64,000 nt of DNA from Tamarix chinensis (lineage: Eukaryota; Streptophyta; Magnoliopsida; Caryophyllales; Tamaricaceae). The translations under genes were made by a program, and so were the position numbers. This document shows, piece by piece, positions 24,694 to 36,222 of the stretch; the first letter of the stretch is position 1; each line of letters begins with the position of its first letter. The stretch is from NCBI GenBank assembly GCA_030549775.1, contig CM060175.1:101162422-101226421 (forward strand), read 5' to 3'. The notes beneath the pieces are model-generated. The model saw only the letters and a list, made by a program, of their open reading frames with translations. It was not told the origin of the DNA and made no database searches.

Positions 24694-24946
24694 GTAAGGG
24701 GTACTAAGGTCATATGTGTAATATGTGATTTTATGCTATGCATGCCATGTTATATGAATTATAGTGTATTTCATGTGAATATTGTATAATTGTTATTAAT
24801 ACAGCATGATTATGGAGTTGAAGTATGTTGGTGTGAATAAAGTGTGGCATGAAAATTATGTGTATAATTGTGTTACTATTATTGTATGCCGTGGCCTTAA
24901 GACATGCATGTTATGGTTGTAAAATAATGATGGGGAGTGTAACAAT

Positions 24947-25215
24947 GTGGTGTTAGGGTTTTGCATGAAATTGCATAGTGTTAGGGTTTTGCATGAAATG
25001 GTATGGTGTTAGGGTTTGCATGGAAGTGTGATTTACGTGGATTTAGGATTTGCATGGGAGTTAGGGTTTGCATGAGGGTTAGGGTTTGCATGGAAGTGTG
25101 GTTTACGTGGAGTTAGGGTTTGCATGAGAGCTAGGGTTTGCATGGATGAAGTGAGGTTTACGTGGAGTTAGGGTTTGTATGGAGTCAGGATTTGCATGGG
25201 AGCTAGGGTTGCATG
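24947..25215 (+). repeat. Telobox-like minisatellite GTTAGGGTTTGCATGG, G4
   Basis: About twelve units of 16-35 bp built on TTAGGGTTTGCATG, with interspersed GTGGTTTACGTGGA. The TTAGGGTTT core is the plant telobox and telomere-like word. G7 has the complement (CATGCAAACCCTAA) more loosely at 30320-30560. Confidence 0.85.
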
Positions 25216-25299
25216 GAGTTAGTCATGCATGTCTGAGCAAATGTTTGTGAATAAAATATTTAAGACACTAATCTTTTAAAGTGGAAGATTATTGAGCCG

Positions 25300-25660
25300 G
25301 GTCCAGACCGATCCACTGGTTAGGAATAGCGGTTAGGGTTTTACCCTATGTGCGACCGATCCACCGGCTATAATAGTGGTTAGGACATGATGTCCTATAT
25401 GTGATCGGCCCACTGGCAATAATAGTGGGGTGACTCGAGCTCAATAAACACAAACCATAATTTCTAAGACTCTTAAAAGACATTGATTACTTACAGTGGA
25501 ACACCATGCGAGCAAGAACTAGACCAATCCACCGGTCAGGAATAGTGGTTAGGGTTTTACCCTATATGTGGCCGATCCACCGGTAATTATAGCGGTTAGG
25601 GAATGATGCTCTATGTGTGACCGGCCCACCGGTTATAATAGTAGGGTGTTCCTGTACTCG
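25300..25660 (+). repeat. ACCGGT-centred tandem module, G4
   Basis: Five units with GACCGATCCACCGG, AATAGTGGTTAGG and GATGTCCTATATGTG-like spacers. Same module and orientation relative to the element as in G6. Confidence 0.8.
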
Positions 25661-25968
25661 CATGGATTTAACAAAAGGCATAGTGTGTATCGATTTCTGA
25701 TAAAAGAAAGATTAAATAATTAATCTGGACCTTTTTAGGCCTTATGTGTGGGCTCATTGATTATAGGATATGGATTTCTCTATACGCGTTTATGTATCAT
25801 ATATGTGGTTTGAAGTTGTATGTTGATAATTATTATCCTGCATGATTTGATGTGTTTATGTGTCGACCTTAGTCCTCGGTTACCTTACTTAGTACGTAGT
25901 GTATTGATTACCCTTTTCATGGATGCTGCTCATTTCCATGAGTAGTATGTCCTTCTGACTTTGTGCAG

Positions 25969-26404
25969 GTGGGCAAGACATCAGTCGGGGCTATGTGTTG
26001 AGTTTGTTTTGGCTTAGGGTTCGAGAGTTGTGGCCATATTTATTCTTTATGCGATGTATTTCCTTTTGTTAGTTCTTTTGTATCGGATTTATCCATTTTG
26101 ATTGATTACCTTGTATTGAGTATTTCAAATGAATATTTTATTGGTTGTAAGCTTATTTCTCTTTTGGAAATGAATTATAATTCTTTATGCATACTATGAT
26201 ATTATTTTACAATCGAGTTTAGTTTGTCTTGACTTATAATTGATCGTTAATCTTTTCTTTAGCCTTATCACTTGGTATTAAAACGGTCGGAGAGAACCGG
26301 TTTGATACTAAGTGTGGCAGTAACATCCCCAGAATTTATAGGTTTTAAATTAAGTATTTTAATTACTTACGCTTTAAAAAAATAGTGAATTTTGGGGTGT
26401 TACA
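25969..26404 (+). ncRNA. Candidate 3' exon of the G4 transcription unit
   Basis: Starts after TCCTTCTGACTTTGTGCAG, a strong acceptor-like sequence, and runs 436 nt to the element's end, including the hairpin. Equivalent acceptor-like sites open terminal segments of 360-370 nt in G5 (12485), G6 (18263) and G7 (29090). There is no conserved reading frame. Confidence 0.35.
26269..26314 (+). other. 3'-terminal covarying hairpin, G4 copy
   Basis: Arms CACTTGGTATTAAAACGG and CCGGTTTGATACTAAGTG. Compared with G6, the pair C-G near the top of the basal stem is T-A here, and a G-C three pairs on is A-T: both strands changed together. Confidence 0.8.
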
Positions 26405-26409
26405 GTACT

Positions 26410-26943
26410 AAGGTAGCTTGTGCTTCATGGATATTGTTACATGTCAGATCAAGTTGTTTGGTAATTTGGCTACCTCTAAATCATTCTGATTCCCCCTATG
26501 ATTCTAGTAGATGGATTACGCCATAATCCAAGCATTAAAAAGTAAGTTAGGTTGATCTAATTGTGCATCATTTTGGAATACTTAGGTACACCATTGATCT
26601 TACTTGAACTCCCAGTTTCATCATTTGACATATCAACATGATGCCTCATCTCACTACCTTCTTTGGTATCATCCTTGGACCCACCTAGTAGTCTATCATG
26701 TACTCGTAGACAAAAGACTGAGTGATGCCCCATACATCAGGACATAAGTAGAGACAAATAATGAATTGATGGGTGGGTTCATTTACTAGTTCAAATAGGA
26801 AGGGAAGGGCATGATTAATAAGGATGATGATTTTTAAAGGCTTAATGAGGTACATCTCACCATGGTTGGGCTTAGACTATCCTCTAATGAGGAGGAGGAG
26901 GCTGCCCAACCCCCTATAGATGATGATTTTGATAATATTTAGT
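26410..26943 (+). pseudogene. Plant mobile domain pseudogene, 3' part beyond G4
   Basis: Reading through the GTACT junction left by G4 continues the PMD-like translation (YMSDQVVW, then FGYL and IPP after in-frame stops), matching the YMPERVVRQFGY-type segment of the family. An acidic tail open frame near 26860-26943 (SNEEEEAAQPPIDDDFDNI and stop) plausibly ends the old protein. Several stops lie between, so it is not functional. Confidence 0.55.
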
Positions 26944-27359
26944 AGAATTTTTCCTTATATTTTGAATTTAAATTTATATAGACAGCTATAACTTTTTCAA
27001 CCTCCTAATCTGTTTTCTACTAATTTTAAATTCTTATGGATATTCATCAACTAGTATATAAAGTTCTATAAAAAAATATTTAAGAGAATGTAATAAACTA
27101 AAGTACATAAAGTTTTACACTAAACTCGCAACTTTATGCATAGTTCATCAACCAAAGTGTCCCCTTGGTTGGCACCCATACCCATTGCATTATGATATAG
27201 TTTGAATATGATCAAGATATCGTTCATCCCATCTAGAAATGCTTAGATCAACATGTTTGTACCAATAATGAGATATAGGTGATAATATTGCATTTTCCAT
27301 CAAGGTTAACTATGAGCATATAAAGTATCATAACATGAGTGTGATTGATATATTACATA
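26944..27359. other. AT-rich intergenic sequence
   Basis: I recognise no gene, repeat array or element end here. It may hold decayed 3' sequence of the flanking PMD (plus) and MULE-OTU (minus) pseudogenes. Confidence 0.5.
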
Positions 27360-28066
27360 ATAAAAATTGTATACAAAATTAGTGTGAGTAAGATATATAC
27401 TGATACATAGTGCAGCAAATTGTTGACAATTATGATGGTAGTGATCTAATATGGTTGACCACCGTTATATGGATCTTTGTGTAGTAAACATGTAATTAAC
27501 CTATGATGGCTCAAGAAAACAAATTCCAAATTGTATGTTGTCGCAGAGAGAAATCCAAAGTCATTTTGATGCCACTATTTCTCCATCAGAGCTTATCCCC
27601 TTCAATGTATCATACATTATATGTTTTTAGTAATTGGATCTACAAAGGCATGCTCATATAACCCTTGACGATTCACCAATTTCTTATACATTATGCCTCT
27701 AACATTTGACTATTCTTTCTTAGTGCTTAGGAGTTGTAGTATAACTAATCTAAACCCAAAACTTCCATCCCCCATAACAACACACCATGATTCCACCCAA
27801 GGGAGTATAGCTGCCCTAATATCATAGAATTATGGGAAATCATAGATGAGTTAATGAGTCATCCTAATACTATACCTCTGAATGCTACTTCTTCTTCTAT
27901 CCGATCAACTAAGGGAAGAATGACCTATTCTAGGACATGAACATCCATTCCCTAAACCCCATCAATATCACCCCATATGTGATTCTGAATAAATGTGTTC
28001 TGTGTGATCCCACTTTGATGATTCCTTCCCTGTGCTATTACTAGGGAACCCTTTGCTTTATTGAAC
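27360..28066 (-). pseudogene. OTU-protease-like C-terminal part of a MULE pseudogene
   Basis: Minus-strand translation of about 27790-27400 gives an OTU-like pattern: CVVMGDGSFGFR, then SNVRGIMYKKLVNRQGLYEH, later DFGFLSATTYNLEFVFLSH, and VNNLLHYVSV near 27440. In OTU cysteine proteases the first motif is GDGNCGFR; here the catalytic Cys position reads Phe and Asn reads Ser, while a His is visible in the last motif. In-frame stops are frequent. Plant MULE-type proteins with MULE, SWIM and OTU domains are known. This piece is collinear with the MULE remnant beyond G8 (36297-38140), so I infer one ancestral gene split by G8. Confidence 0.65.
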
Positions 28067-28494
28067 ATCTGTGTAATAGCCTATTTTTAGAAACCCTAAT
28101 AATATAATTATGTGTAATTATTATGGTATTTATTATAGGGTTGAGTGTATTATTATCATTATTATTATGTGTATTACTAAAAAAAGTTGTATAAATTTAA
28201 TTAGGTTAAAATTTGATAGAGTTTGGGGTATTAGTTTTCACCTCAATTAGATTCTAACTTGTATGCATTTTATCAAAAACCCTAATTCTACTAACCTAAT
28301 ATTTTCCCTTATTTTGGTTTCCATACCTAAAGCCCTTAATGTTTATGTGATTTTATTCTTCTACACACTCCACCCTCTACATGTTTTCTTTTGATGCCAT
28401 CCTTTATACACGCCTCTATTGGTCATTTCTTGTTATATGTCTAATTAACCTTTGGTAACCCATCCCAACTTCAAACCTTCACACATTACCTTGC

Positions 28495-28504
28495 CTATAT
28501 AAAG
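28495..28504 (+). promoter_or_regulatory. TATA box of G8
   Basis: CTATATAAAG followed by CT-rich leader, 0.42 kb from the element's start. Orientation agrees with the polarity deduced from the other copies. Confidence 0.55.
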
Positions 28505-28823
28505 CTCCATTCCTCCCTAATTGTTGTGTTTCATCTACCAAAAACTAGAGTTTTGGTCTGTGGATTTCTCCCTGTCCTTCTGAGCTTCTTTCCGCAACAA
28601 TCTCAACTTGCTCCTTTTGTTGCTTCAAAAGATTTGTGTAGAAGATCTAGAACCCATGATGCCCTCCTTTTCCCATGTGATTTTTCTACATTTCTCCCCC
28701 CTTAGCCCTTGAGATATCCATGTAACCTACTGTAACACCCCAAAATTCACTAATTTTTTTTAAAACGGAAGCAATTAAAATAGAAATACTTAAAACCTGT
28801 GAATTCTGGGAATGTTACCGCCA

Positions 28824-28869
28824 CACTTAGTACCAGACCGGCTCTCTCCGACCGTTCCAGTACCAAGTG
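28824..28869 (-). other. 3'-terminal covarying hairpin, G7 copy
   Basis: Sense arms CACTTGGTACTGGAACGG and CCGGTCTGGTACTAAGTG; loop CGGAGAGAG-like as in G4. 93 nt from the element's 3' end. Confidence 0.8.
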
Positions 28870-29374
28870 CTAAGGCTAAAGAAAAGATTTACGTTAAATT
28901 CAAATTAACAATTCATAAAAGAATTCAAAAGATCATACAACAAAATCAGAGTACGCATAAACGTTTATTAACACTTGTAACTTCCAAATAGAAATACATT
29001 TAAACAAGATAAAACCCGATGGGTCAAATTCCGGATTGCCTACTCACTCAAGTCAGGCCTGCCACCCCAAAACAGTCTCTGATCTTAAACCTGCACAAGA
29101 GGTCTGCTCCCCACCATCGGTGGATCATCACAGGACCCATCAACCAAGGTAGTATCAGTACGGGTCCAGTACTGAGTAAGGTGACTTGATCACTAAGGCC
29201 AACACATAAACACATAAGCCATGCAGGACGTAAAAGAGCATATTCATAAATGCATATGATCAACCAGGTAAAAGTACAAAGGCCCAATAATCCAGATTAA
29301 TTACTTAATTAATCTTTTATCAGAAGTCGATACACACCATGTCTTTTATCAATCCATGTAAGTACAGGAACACC

Positions 29375-29990
29375 CCACTATTATAACCGGTGGGCCGGTC
29401 ACAATAGAGCATCAAGCCCTAACCACTATTATTACCGGTGGATCGGTCACAATAGAGCATCATGCCCTAACCACTATTATTACCGGTGGATCGGTCACAT
29501 ATAGGGTAGAAACCCTAACCACTATTCCTAACCGGTGGATCGGTCTGGTTCCTGCTCACATGGTGTTCCACTTTAAGTAATTAGTATCTTTTAAACGTCT
29601 TAGCAAACTCTGGTTTGTATTTATTGAGCTCGAGTCACCCCACTATTATCGCCGGTGGGCCGGTCACTTGCGGGACAAAGTCCACACCACTATTATACGC
29701 CGGTGGATCGGTCACTTGCGGGACATAGTCCACACCACTATTCCTGACCGGTGGATCGGTCTGGTTCCTGCTCACATGGTGCTCCACTTTAAGTAATTAG
29801 TATCTTTTAAACGTCTTAGCAAACTCTGGTTTGTATTTATTGAGCTCGAGTCACCCCACTATTATCGTCGGTGGGCCGGTCACTTGCGGGACAAAGTCCT
29901 CACCACTATTATTACCGGTGGATCGGTTACACATAGGACATCATGTCCTAACCACTATTTCTGACCGGTGGATCGGTCTGGACTCGGCTC
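29375..29990 (-). repeat. ACCGGT-centred tandem module with segmental duplication, G7
   Basis: About eleven units of CCACTATTATnnCCGGTGG(A/G)(T/C)CGGTCAC. A block of about 250 bp (29530-29660 and 29755-29870) is repeated nearly exactly, including TGGTGTTCCACTTTAAGTAA and the TATTGAGCTCGAGTCACCCC segment, so the array has expanded by a recent local duplication. Confidence 0.85.
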
Positions 29991-30689
29991 AACAATCTTC
30001 CACTTTAAATGATTAATGTCTTAAGTATTTTATTCAAAGGCTTTCACCAAACATGCATAAATCACCACACATCACAAATCATAAAATTCCATAATTACAC
30101 TTTAATTACCAAATACACGTGATAACCCAAAACTCTAAGCAGCCTCAAAATCCATAATTAACCACTCCAAACCCTAATTCAGTGTCCTCCGTACCCTTAA
30201 TTTGCTCCACGTGCTATTTTCCATCCCAAGTGCTCAAACACCCAAACAACATTTACATTACCTTCCTTAAATCCCAAATTAACTTTCCACACGTAAATTT
30301 CATACCCATGCAGACATTAATCTCCCCATGCAAACCTTTGTACCGTTTTCATGCAAACCCTAAAATTCCACGTGAAACCCTAAATTCAACCATGCAAACC
30401 CTAATACTACCATTCAATCATCAATTTCACCATGTAAATCCTAATACCACCATACAACTATAATTACCACCATACAAACCTTGATATCATCATACAAACC
30501 CTAATACCAACATACATCCATTAATACCACCAGGTAAACCCTAGATTCCGTCATACAAAACCATAAAAATAAATCCAACCAAAACCAAATATTCACCCAT
30601 ACCAAACCCTAAATTCAAACCATAAAGATTCTTCCATACCAAACCCTAAATTCAAGCCATAAAGATTCTTCCACATAAAATCATAAATT

Positions 30690-31000
30690 AGATTCCCCCA
30701 TATAATATCATAAATTACATTTTCCCAAATAACGTCATGAATTAGATTCTCCCAAACAAATTATAAACTAACTCTCCCAATCAAATCATAACTTAAATTC
30801 TCCCATATAATATTATAAATTACATTCTCCCAAATAACATCATAAACTAAATTCTCCCAAACAAATTATAAATTAACTCTCCCAATCAAATCATAACTTA
30901 AATTCTCCCATATAACATTATAAATTACATTCTCCCAAATAACATCATAAACTAAATTCTCCCAATCAAATTATAAATTAAATTATTCCTTATAAAACCA
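30690..31000 (-). repeat. Higher-order minisatellite, ~105-bp period
   Basis: About three copies of a 105-bp unit (for example from 30800 and 30905), each made of four ~26-bp monomers like TTCTCCCAAATAACATCATA. Found only in G7 among the copies in view. Confidence 0.8.
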
Positions 31001-31261
31001 TAAAATTTAGGTCAACTCACTTCCCTTAGTCAACTTCTTTCTCCATCCTCCTTTTTCATCCTTCCTCTCACACAAACCACATCGACTTCCTCACATACAC
31101 AACACATATCATCATACATAATTAATACGCATACCATGCACAACACACTTCAACTCCAAGTCATACCACTTATAAAATATTTAATTATGATAAACATTAG
31201 ATACATAACGTGCGAAACACATAATACACATAAGCACATAAAAGGGCTTAACACTCCTTAC

Positions 31262-31323
31262 CTAAAACGTCACCGGTCTTGATGCACGATCCTATTCCAC
31301 TTGAGGGATTTGACTGGGCTCAC
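31262..31323 (-). ncRNA. Conserved 62-nt exon-like block of G7
   Basis: Minus-strand block after CTTCCCCATAATAG and before GTAAGG. It begins GTGAGCCCAG and ends CGTTTTAG. Same length and borders as in G4. Confidence 0.45.
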
Positions 31324-32597
31324 CTATTATGGGGAAGAAATACTAGGATTAGCTTCCTTCCTATACTACTATTAGTTTCTAATTTATCTTAAGTCTTGAT
31401 TCTTAATTAATTATGCCCAAAACCACTAAAACATTAATACATACTATTATAATTTAAAGTAAAAAGGTGATATAAGGGTTTCTACCCTTTACCGAAATAA
31501 AGTTAGTAAAGGTAATAATAATAATAATGATATTTATTATAATAATAATTTTAATAATGACAAATTATTACTAATAGTAGTAATATTAATAGAAAACTTA
31601 ATAATAATAATAATCTAAGCCTTAAATTTACAAAGTGGATTTCGAAACCTCCCCATTTAATGATAATACTATTTGAAATGTAAAAAGATATTAATATTAT
31701 ACATATACTTATTATATAAAGTTAATATGGTTAATAATAATAATATAATTAGTAATAATGTTAAAAATGCTAAAAATAATAATAAAAGGCAAAGCTACGA
31801 GACTTAATTAAAATTTTAGGTTTCTACTTCTCCTGAAATAATTGCAGTATCAAATAAATGATTATACTAACAATAATAATATTAATTATATTAATAATAA
31901 TAATATTAAACATGTAATAATTACATTAAATAGGCAAAATTTGAGAATAATAATTTATCTTACTCAATAATACTCCCAGACCTGTCAACCAAATTTAGAA
32001 ATTAAAATACAGTTGATAACAACAATAATAATAATTATAATAATAATAATTAAACTCGAATTAGCATTAAAAATTAGAATAAAAGCATAATAATTATCAA
32101 TAAATCGAAAGTAAGTATTTAAAAGGTCTAGGGTTTCACCTTGAGTTGGAGGGTATGGGTGGCACCGGCGGTGGTTCCCGGAGGTGGCCGGAAAATGGAT
32201 CTAAGAGGGGTAAAAGAGAAGAAAAAGAGGTAAGGGGAAAAGTGAAAAATAAAATAAGCTTATAGTTCGGTGGAGGAGACTTATAAGGAGATATTGGGTG
32301 GTTTAAAGGGTGGTAGAAGTGGAGAATGTGGCGGCGGATGGTGGCTTAAGGTTTCGGGGTAAAAATTCTGGCTAAATGGATAGCAAACTTTGCATGGTTA
32401 TGGAGGCCCGTGCAAGAAGAATCGAAGGTTGAGAATGGTATGGTTAGCTAGAGGGAATTGCAACGAAGAATTTGAAATGTGGTGGTGGCGTTGAGGTTGG
32501 CTATCGGCGTCAGAATATGCGTCTGAAGTCACGGTGGTGGGCGATTCTCACTTAGGGTTTCGGAAAGGAAGAAGTCTCGACCACACTCACAACCAGA

Positions 32598-32607
32598 CTA
32601 TATATAG
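32598..32607 (-). promoter_or_regulatory. TATA box of G7
   Basis: CTATATATAG, palindromic, 1.07 kb from the element's start; its place upstream of the GC-rich leader gives minus orientation. Confidence 0.5.
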
Positions 32608-35600
32608 ATTTTAGATGGGTTATTAGGGTTTTGGGGGTCGCGTGGATGATATTTATTGCTAGGGTTTTGGTGGCCGGTGACAGAAATCGGGTGGCATAAG
32701 TTTGGGTCGGGGTCGAACTTTCGCGAAGCCAGAGAGAGAATGAGCGAGAGTTAGGGGTAATTGATTATTCCAAGCTAATGTGCGAGCCGGGAGGAATAAA
32801 AAGAGAGGTGACTCGGCCGGTCAGGGTTCTCGTAGCCGGCGCCGCCATTTTCGGCGGGGAGTTGCAGGCTGCGTCGACGGTATCGGGGCTGGGGTGCGAA
32901 GCTGGGGAAGAAGAAAAGGGATGGACCGGCGGTCCAGAAGAAAGAAGAGAAAAGAAAGGAAGACGGGCGAACCGGCGCGACGGGGAAATTTACTAAATGA
33001 GACGACGCGTTCTGAGTGAAGAAAAGAAGAAACGCGGCGCTTCGAAAGGGGCGACGGGTTCCTGGCGCGGCTGGGCCGAAGAAGGAAGAAGGAGAAGAAG
33101 ACTGGGCCGCGAGTCGGCCCAGTTCGGGTGAAGAATGAAAAAGAAAAAGAAAGATGAAGAAAAAGAAAGAAAAAGGAAAGAAAAGGAAAAAGGAGAAGAA
33201 AGAAATAATTATGTTGGGTATTTAAATAAATTAGAATATTTGGGATATTTAAAAATAATAATATTTGAATAAAATAATATTTAAATCCCTTTTTAGGCTA
33301 AATTAGGATTTTTAAAAGATTTTCTATAAATTCCATTTTAATTTGCAAAACACCTTAAATTTCTCCAATTAATTTATTTATAATATCATTATTAATTTAA
33401 AACCATTTTCTCATTCTTATTTCAAATAAAATAATTTATTTAATTAATTTCTAAAATAAAATCCTTATCTAGTGAAAATACCAAAATTCCACCTAATTAA
33501 AACACTTATAAATTTATTCTAGATTTTTCCCTAATTAATTCTCTTTTAATAAAAATACTTATAAATTTCTTCTTGATTTTCCCTAATTAATTCAATTTAA
33601 AAATAATTTATTTAAATAATTCTTATAATAAATATCCTTTAAATGTAGTTTATAAAATTAGAAATTTTCGGGGCATTTCACCTACCCCTTTCCATGAACC
33701 AGCACCGTAGTTCTACCATTGACTACATGAACAAGTGTCATTGCCTCCCCTACTTGCATGAGAGTGTACCACAGCTCAACCTTAGCCTGCATGAGATTTC
33801 AAATAAGATCCCCCTTGCCCAACATTAGTGAGTGACACTGCACCACTCTTGTAGCATGGAGAGCTCATGTTGTTAAGTGATTGCAACAAGAGTTTCTCCC
33901 ATTTTTGCACATTGCATCATTATTGCTCCACATACTCTTCCTTTACCTTGGGTTTTTCCTATTCCTTCTCCTAAGTTGGTTTTGGTTAATTTTTTTAATT
34001 TTTATGTTATTTTTGTTGCTAAAATAAGTGTTTTTGGGTATTGTTCACTTATGTATCACTTGAGGTGTCGTGAAGAAGACACATTTTGTGCTTTTGTGTA
34101 GCTTGAGTTTAAGTAAATCCAATCACTCATAAGATGGTATAGTTTGTATTTTATCATGATAAGATTTTTAGTACTAGAAGCATGCTAGGTTTTTACCTTA
34201 TTCAAGTGTTATAAAAATGTGCTAAAAGATGATAACATGATCTTAAATGGTTAGCATGTAACTAATTGTTAAATATGAGATCTATACATGTGAAAAATGT
34301 AATATGGTTAACATATGCATGGCTAGGGTTTTTTTATGGTATACGGCCATGTCAATTTATTATTTTATTCTGAGCTAAGTGCTCCCTGGTTATCATTGCA
34401 TGTTAGGGTTGATATATATACAACATGATTAGGGTTAAAATGCGATAATTGTTAAGTGCATGCTTTAGGTTTAGACATGTTTTCTCATATGTAACATGGT
34501 ACTAATTGTTATCTTAAATGTTTAATCACTATTTAAATATGTATGCTCGTGTTTCATGGTATACATGATGCAATAGAAATACATGATTAGGGTTTTTACA
34601 CGTAAGTCGTGAAGTTCATGCAAAGTGGAAATTAAAGTTAATTGCTAGACCCTAGAAAATTACCTATGTGTTAAAATGTTGTATATTATTATCTTTTAAC
34701 CTTTTAATAAAAAAAAGTATCAATTTTTTTTATAAATGTTGGTATGAAATTGGATAAAAATGGTGGAATTAGATTTGTAAGGGCATTTAGGTCATTTTTA
34801 ACCTAATGAGCCTAATGCAAATATATAGACATAGAATATGTTAACATATTGATAGATTGAACTTAGTGTTGAATATGTTTTTGGATTGGACCATTAACTT
34901 TAGGGTTGACTTGAATAATTGGAAATAAAGGAAAAAATGACTAACTATAGAAATGGTAATTGTTGTGCAATATGTGATAGTTGTGATCATCCCCATATAA
35001 TACTAATATTTAAAATGGAAGACCTCAATATTTGAGAATGGTTTACTCTCTAGGGTTAGCTATCGTAGAGACAAGGTATGAGTCATCGTCTTGGATTTGG
35101 TTTCACTAGCGTGTCTTAGAGCCCAATAAGGCTCTAGTCTACTTTATATGTGACCTACATGACCTATAGGGGATATCAATACTTAAGGATTAGGTAACCG
35201 AGGTTGGACGATACTGTGCTACCATGAGTGTGCCAGTGGAACTGATGTACTTTATACATTTTTAGGTTATATGGTTGGGAGGTACTATGTTGCTTCATGC
35301 ACTAGTATAACTGGTGTACTTTATACATATCCGGGTTTGCCATCTTGTATCCCCTCAGTGCTAAAACTAGAAATAATCAAGGCATATGATTATTAATAAT
35401 TTGTTTGATTATTAGTTTGGTAGTTACCTTTGTGTCTACCTATGGTTGAAATGTATCAATTTGATGGATTAGATGGGAGGGTATTGTGTTGCCTTATGTG
35501 CTAGTACAACCAAAGTACTTTATAAGTCTCTGGGCTAGCAATTTTCTTTTGGCCTTATTTTGGAATTCATCTAGTTGTTTGGTAAAGCCTTAGGGTGCTA

Positions 35601-36178
35601 CATTACTTGATCATGAATTATAATATGGTTATGTGTGTATTTAAGATAGATAAGTACATTGGTTGTGGAACATAAGATTATGAGATTATACATGTATCTT
35701 GTGTAGATCGTATTCCTATTATCACATGAGTGTCTTATATTATTATTGCATGTGGTTTGTGCTCTGAGTATGTGTTTTTAAAATTATTGTGTGATAATGT
35801 GTAATATAAGCATGCTACCTCTTGAAAGTTATTGTGATTTACTTAGTATAAGAAAGTCTTACTAATACTACATTTGCAAATAATTGTGCTGACCTTGGAG
35901 TAGTATGAGTCACCTTAGCGTACGAATGACCCGGGGATCCTTGGGAGGAGTTTTTGTTCCTATTAGGGGATTTTGGGTCTAAGAATTAATGAAAACTAGT
36001 GTTTTACCTTTGGATGCTATCTTTTGTTGTATTCATGTTTTTCCCTTAGACTCCTATGTCCTTTATTATGCCTTGATTACCCTTGTTATTTGAATGTTGT
36101 TTATTCATAACTTTTACCTATATTATTGTCCCTTTCTTTCTGATGTTTTGGTTTGGATATAATTTGTTTTAGCTCTAG

Positions 36179-36222
36179 CACATGGCATAATGAAGGTGAG
36201 GTAATTTAATTTATGCTAAGTG
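36179..36222 (+). other. 3'-terminal covarying hairpin, G8 copy
   Basis: Arms CACATGGCATAA and TTATGCTAAGTG. Although the copy is strongly diverged, GTAC/GTAC of G6 has become GCATAA/TTATGC with pairing kept, and one mismatch (A opposite A) is present. Confidence 0.7.

Larger units (their letters stand above)
10947..26404 (+). mobile_element. G4: giant TG...CA element carrying G5, G6 and a MITE
   Basis: Outermost element of a three-deep nest. Its left end (10947, TAAAATGCCTCG, first G mutated) and right end (…TTTTGGGGTGTTACA, 26404) are flanked by the same pentamer GTACT (10942-10946 and 26405-26409). Removing G5 and the MITE, with their target duplications, leaves about 4.55 kb. Sense is plus: AT- and CT-rich 5' kilobase, GC-rich leader ending TAAG|GT at 23466, TTA tract (23530-24560), 62-nt exon-like block (24632-24693), telobox repeats (24947-25215), ACCGGT repeats (25300-25640), a TTTGTGCAG acceptor-like site (25968) and the 3' hairpin (26269-26314). 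It has no protein-coding domains. It interrupts a PMD pseudogene, so it is younger than that gene copy. Confidence 0.85.
28731..33680 (-). mobile_element. G7: complete giant element nested in G8
   Basis: The cleanest TAA-type copy: 4950 bp, TGTAACACCCCAAAATTC to …CGGGGCATTTCA, flanked by the exact duplication CCTAC (28726-28730 and 33681-33685). Sense is minus: start 33680, AT- and AAG-rich 5' kilobase, TATA (32598-32607), GC-rich leader to a GT donor (exon end 32140), TAA-rich tract (about 31500-32100), 62-nt exon-like block (31323-31262), 105-bp repeat array (30690-31000), telobox-like repeats, ACCGGT modules (29375-29990), acceptor-like TTGTGCAG (exon from 29090) and hairpin (28869-28824). 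No internal retroelement domain, PBS or PPT, so it behaves as a solo LTR or a non-autonomous unit. Confidence 0.9.
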
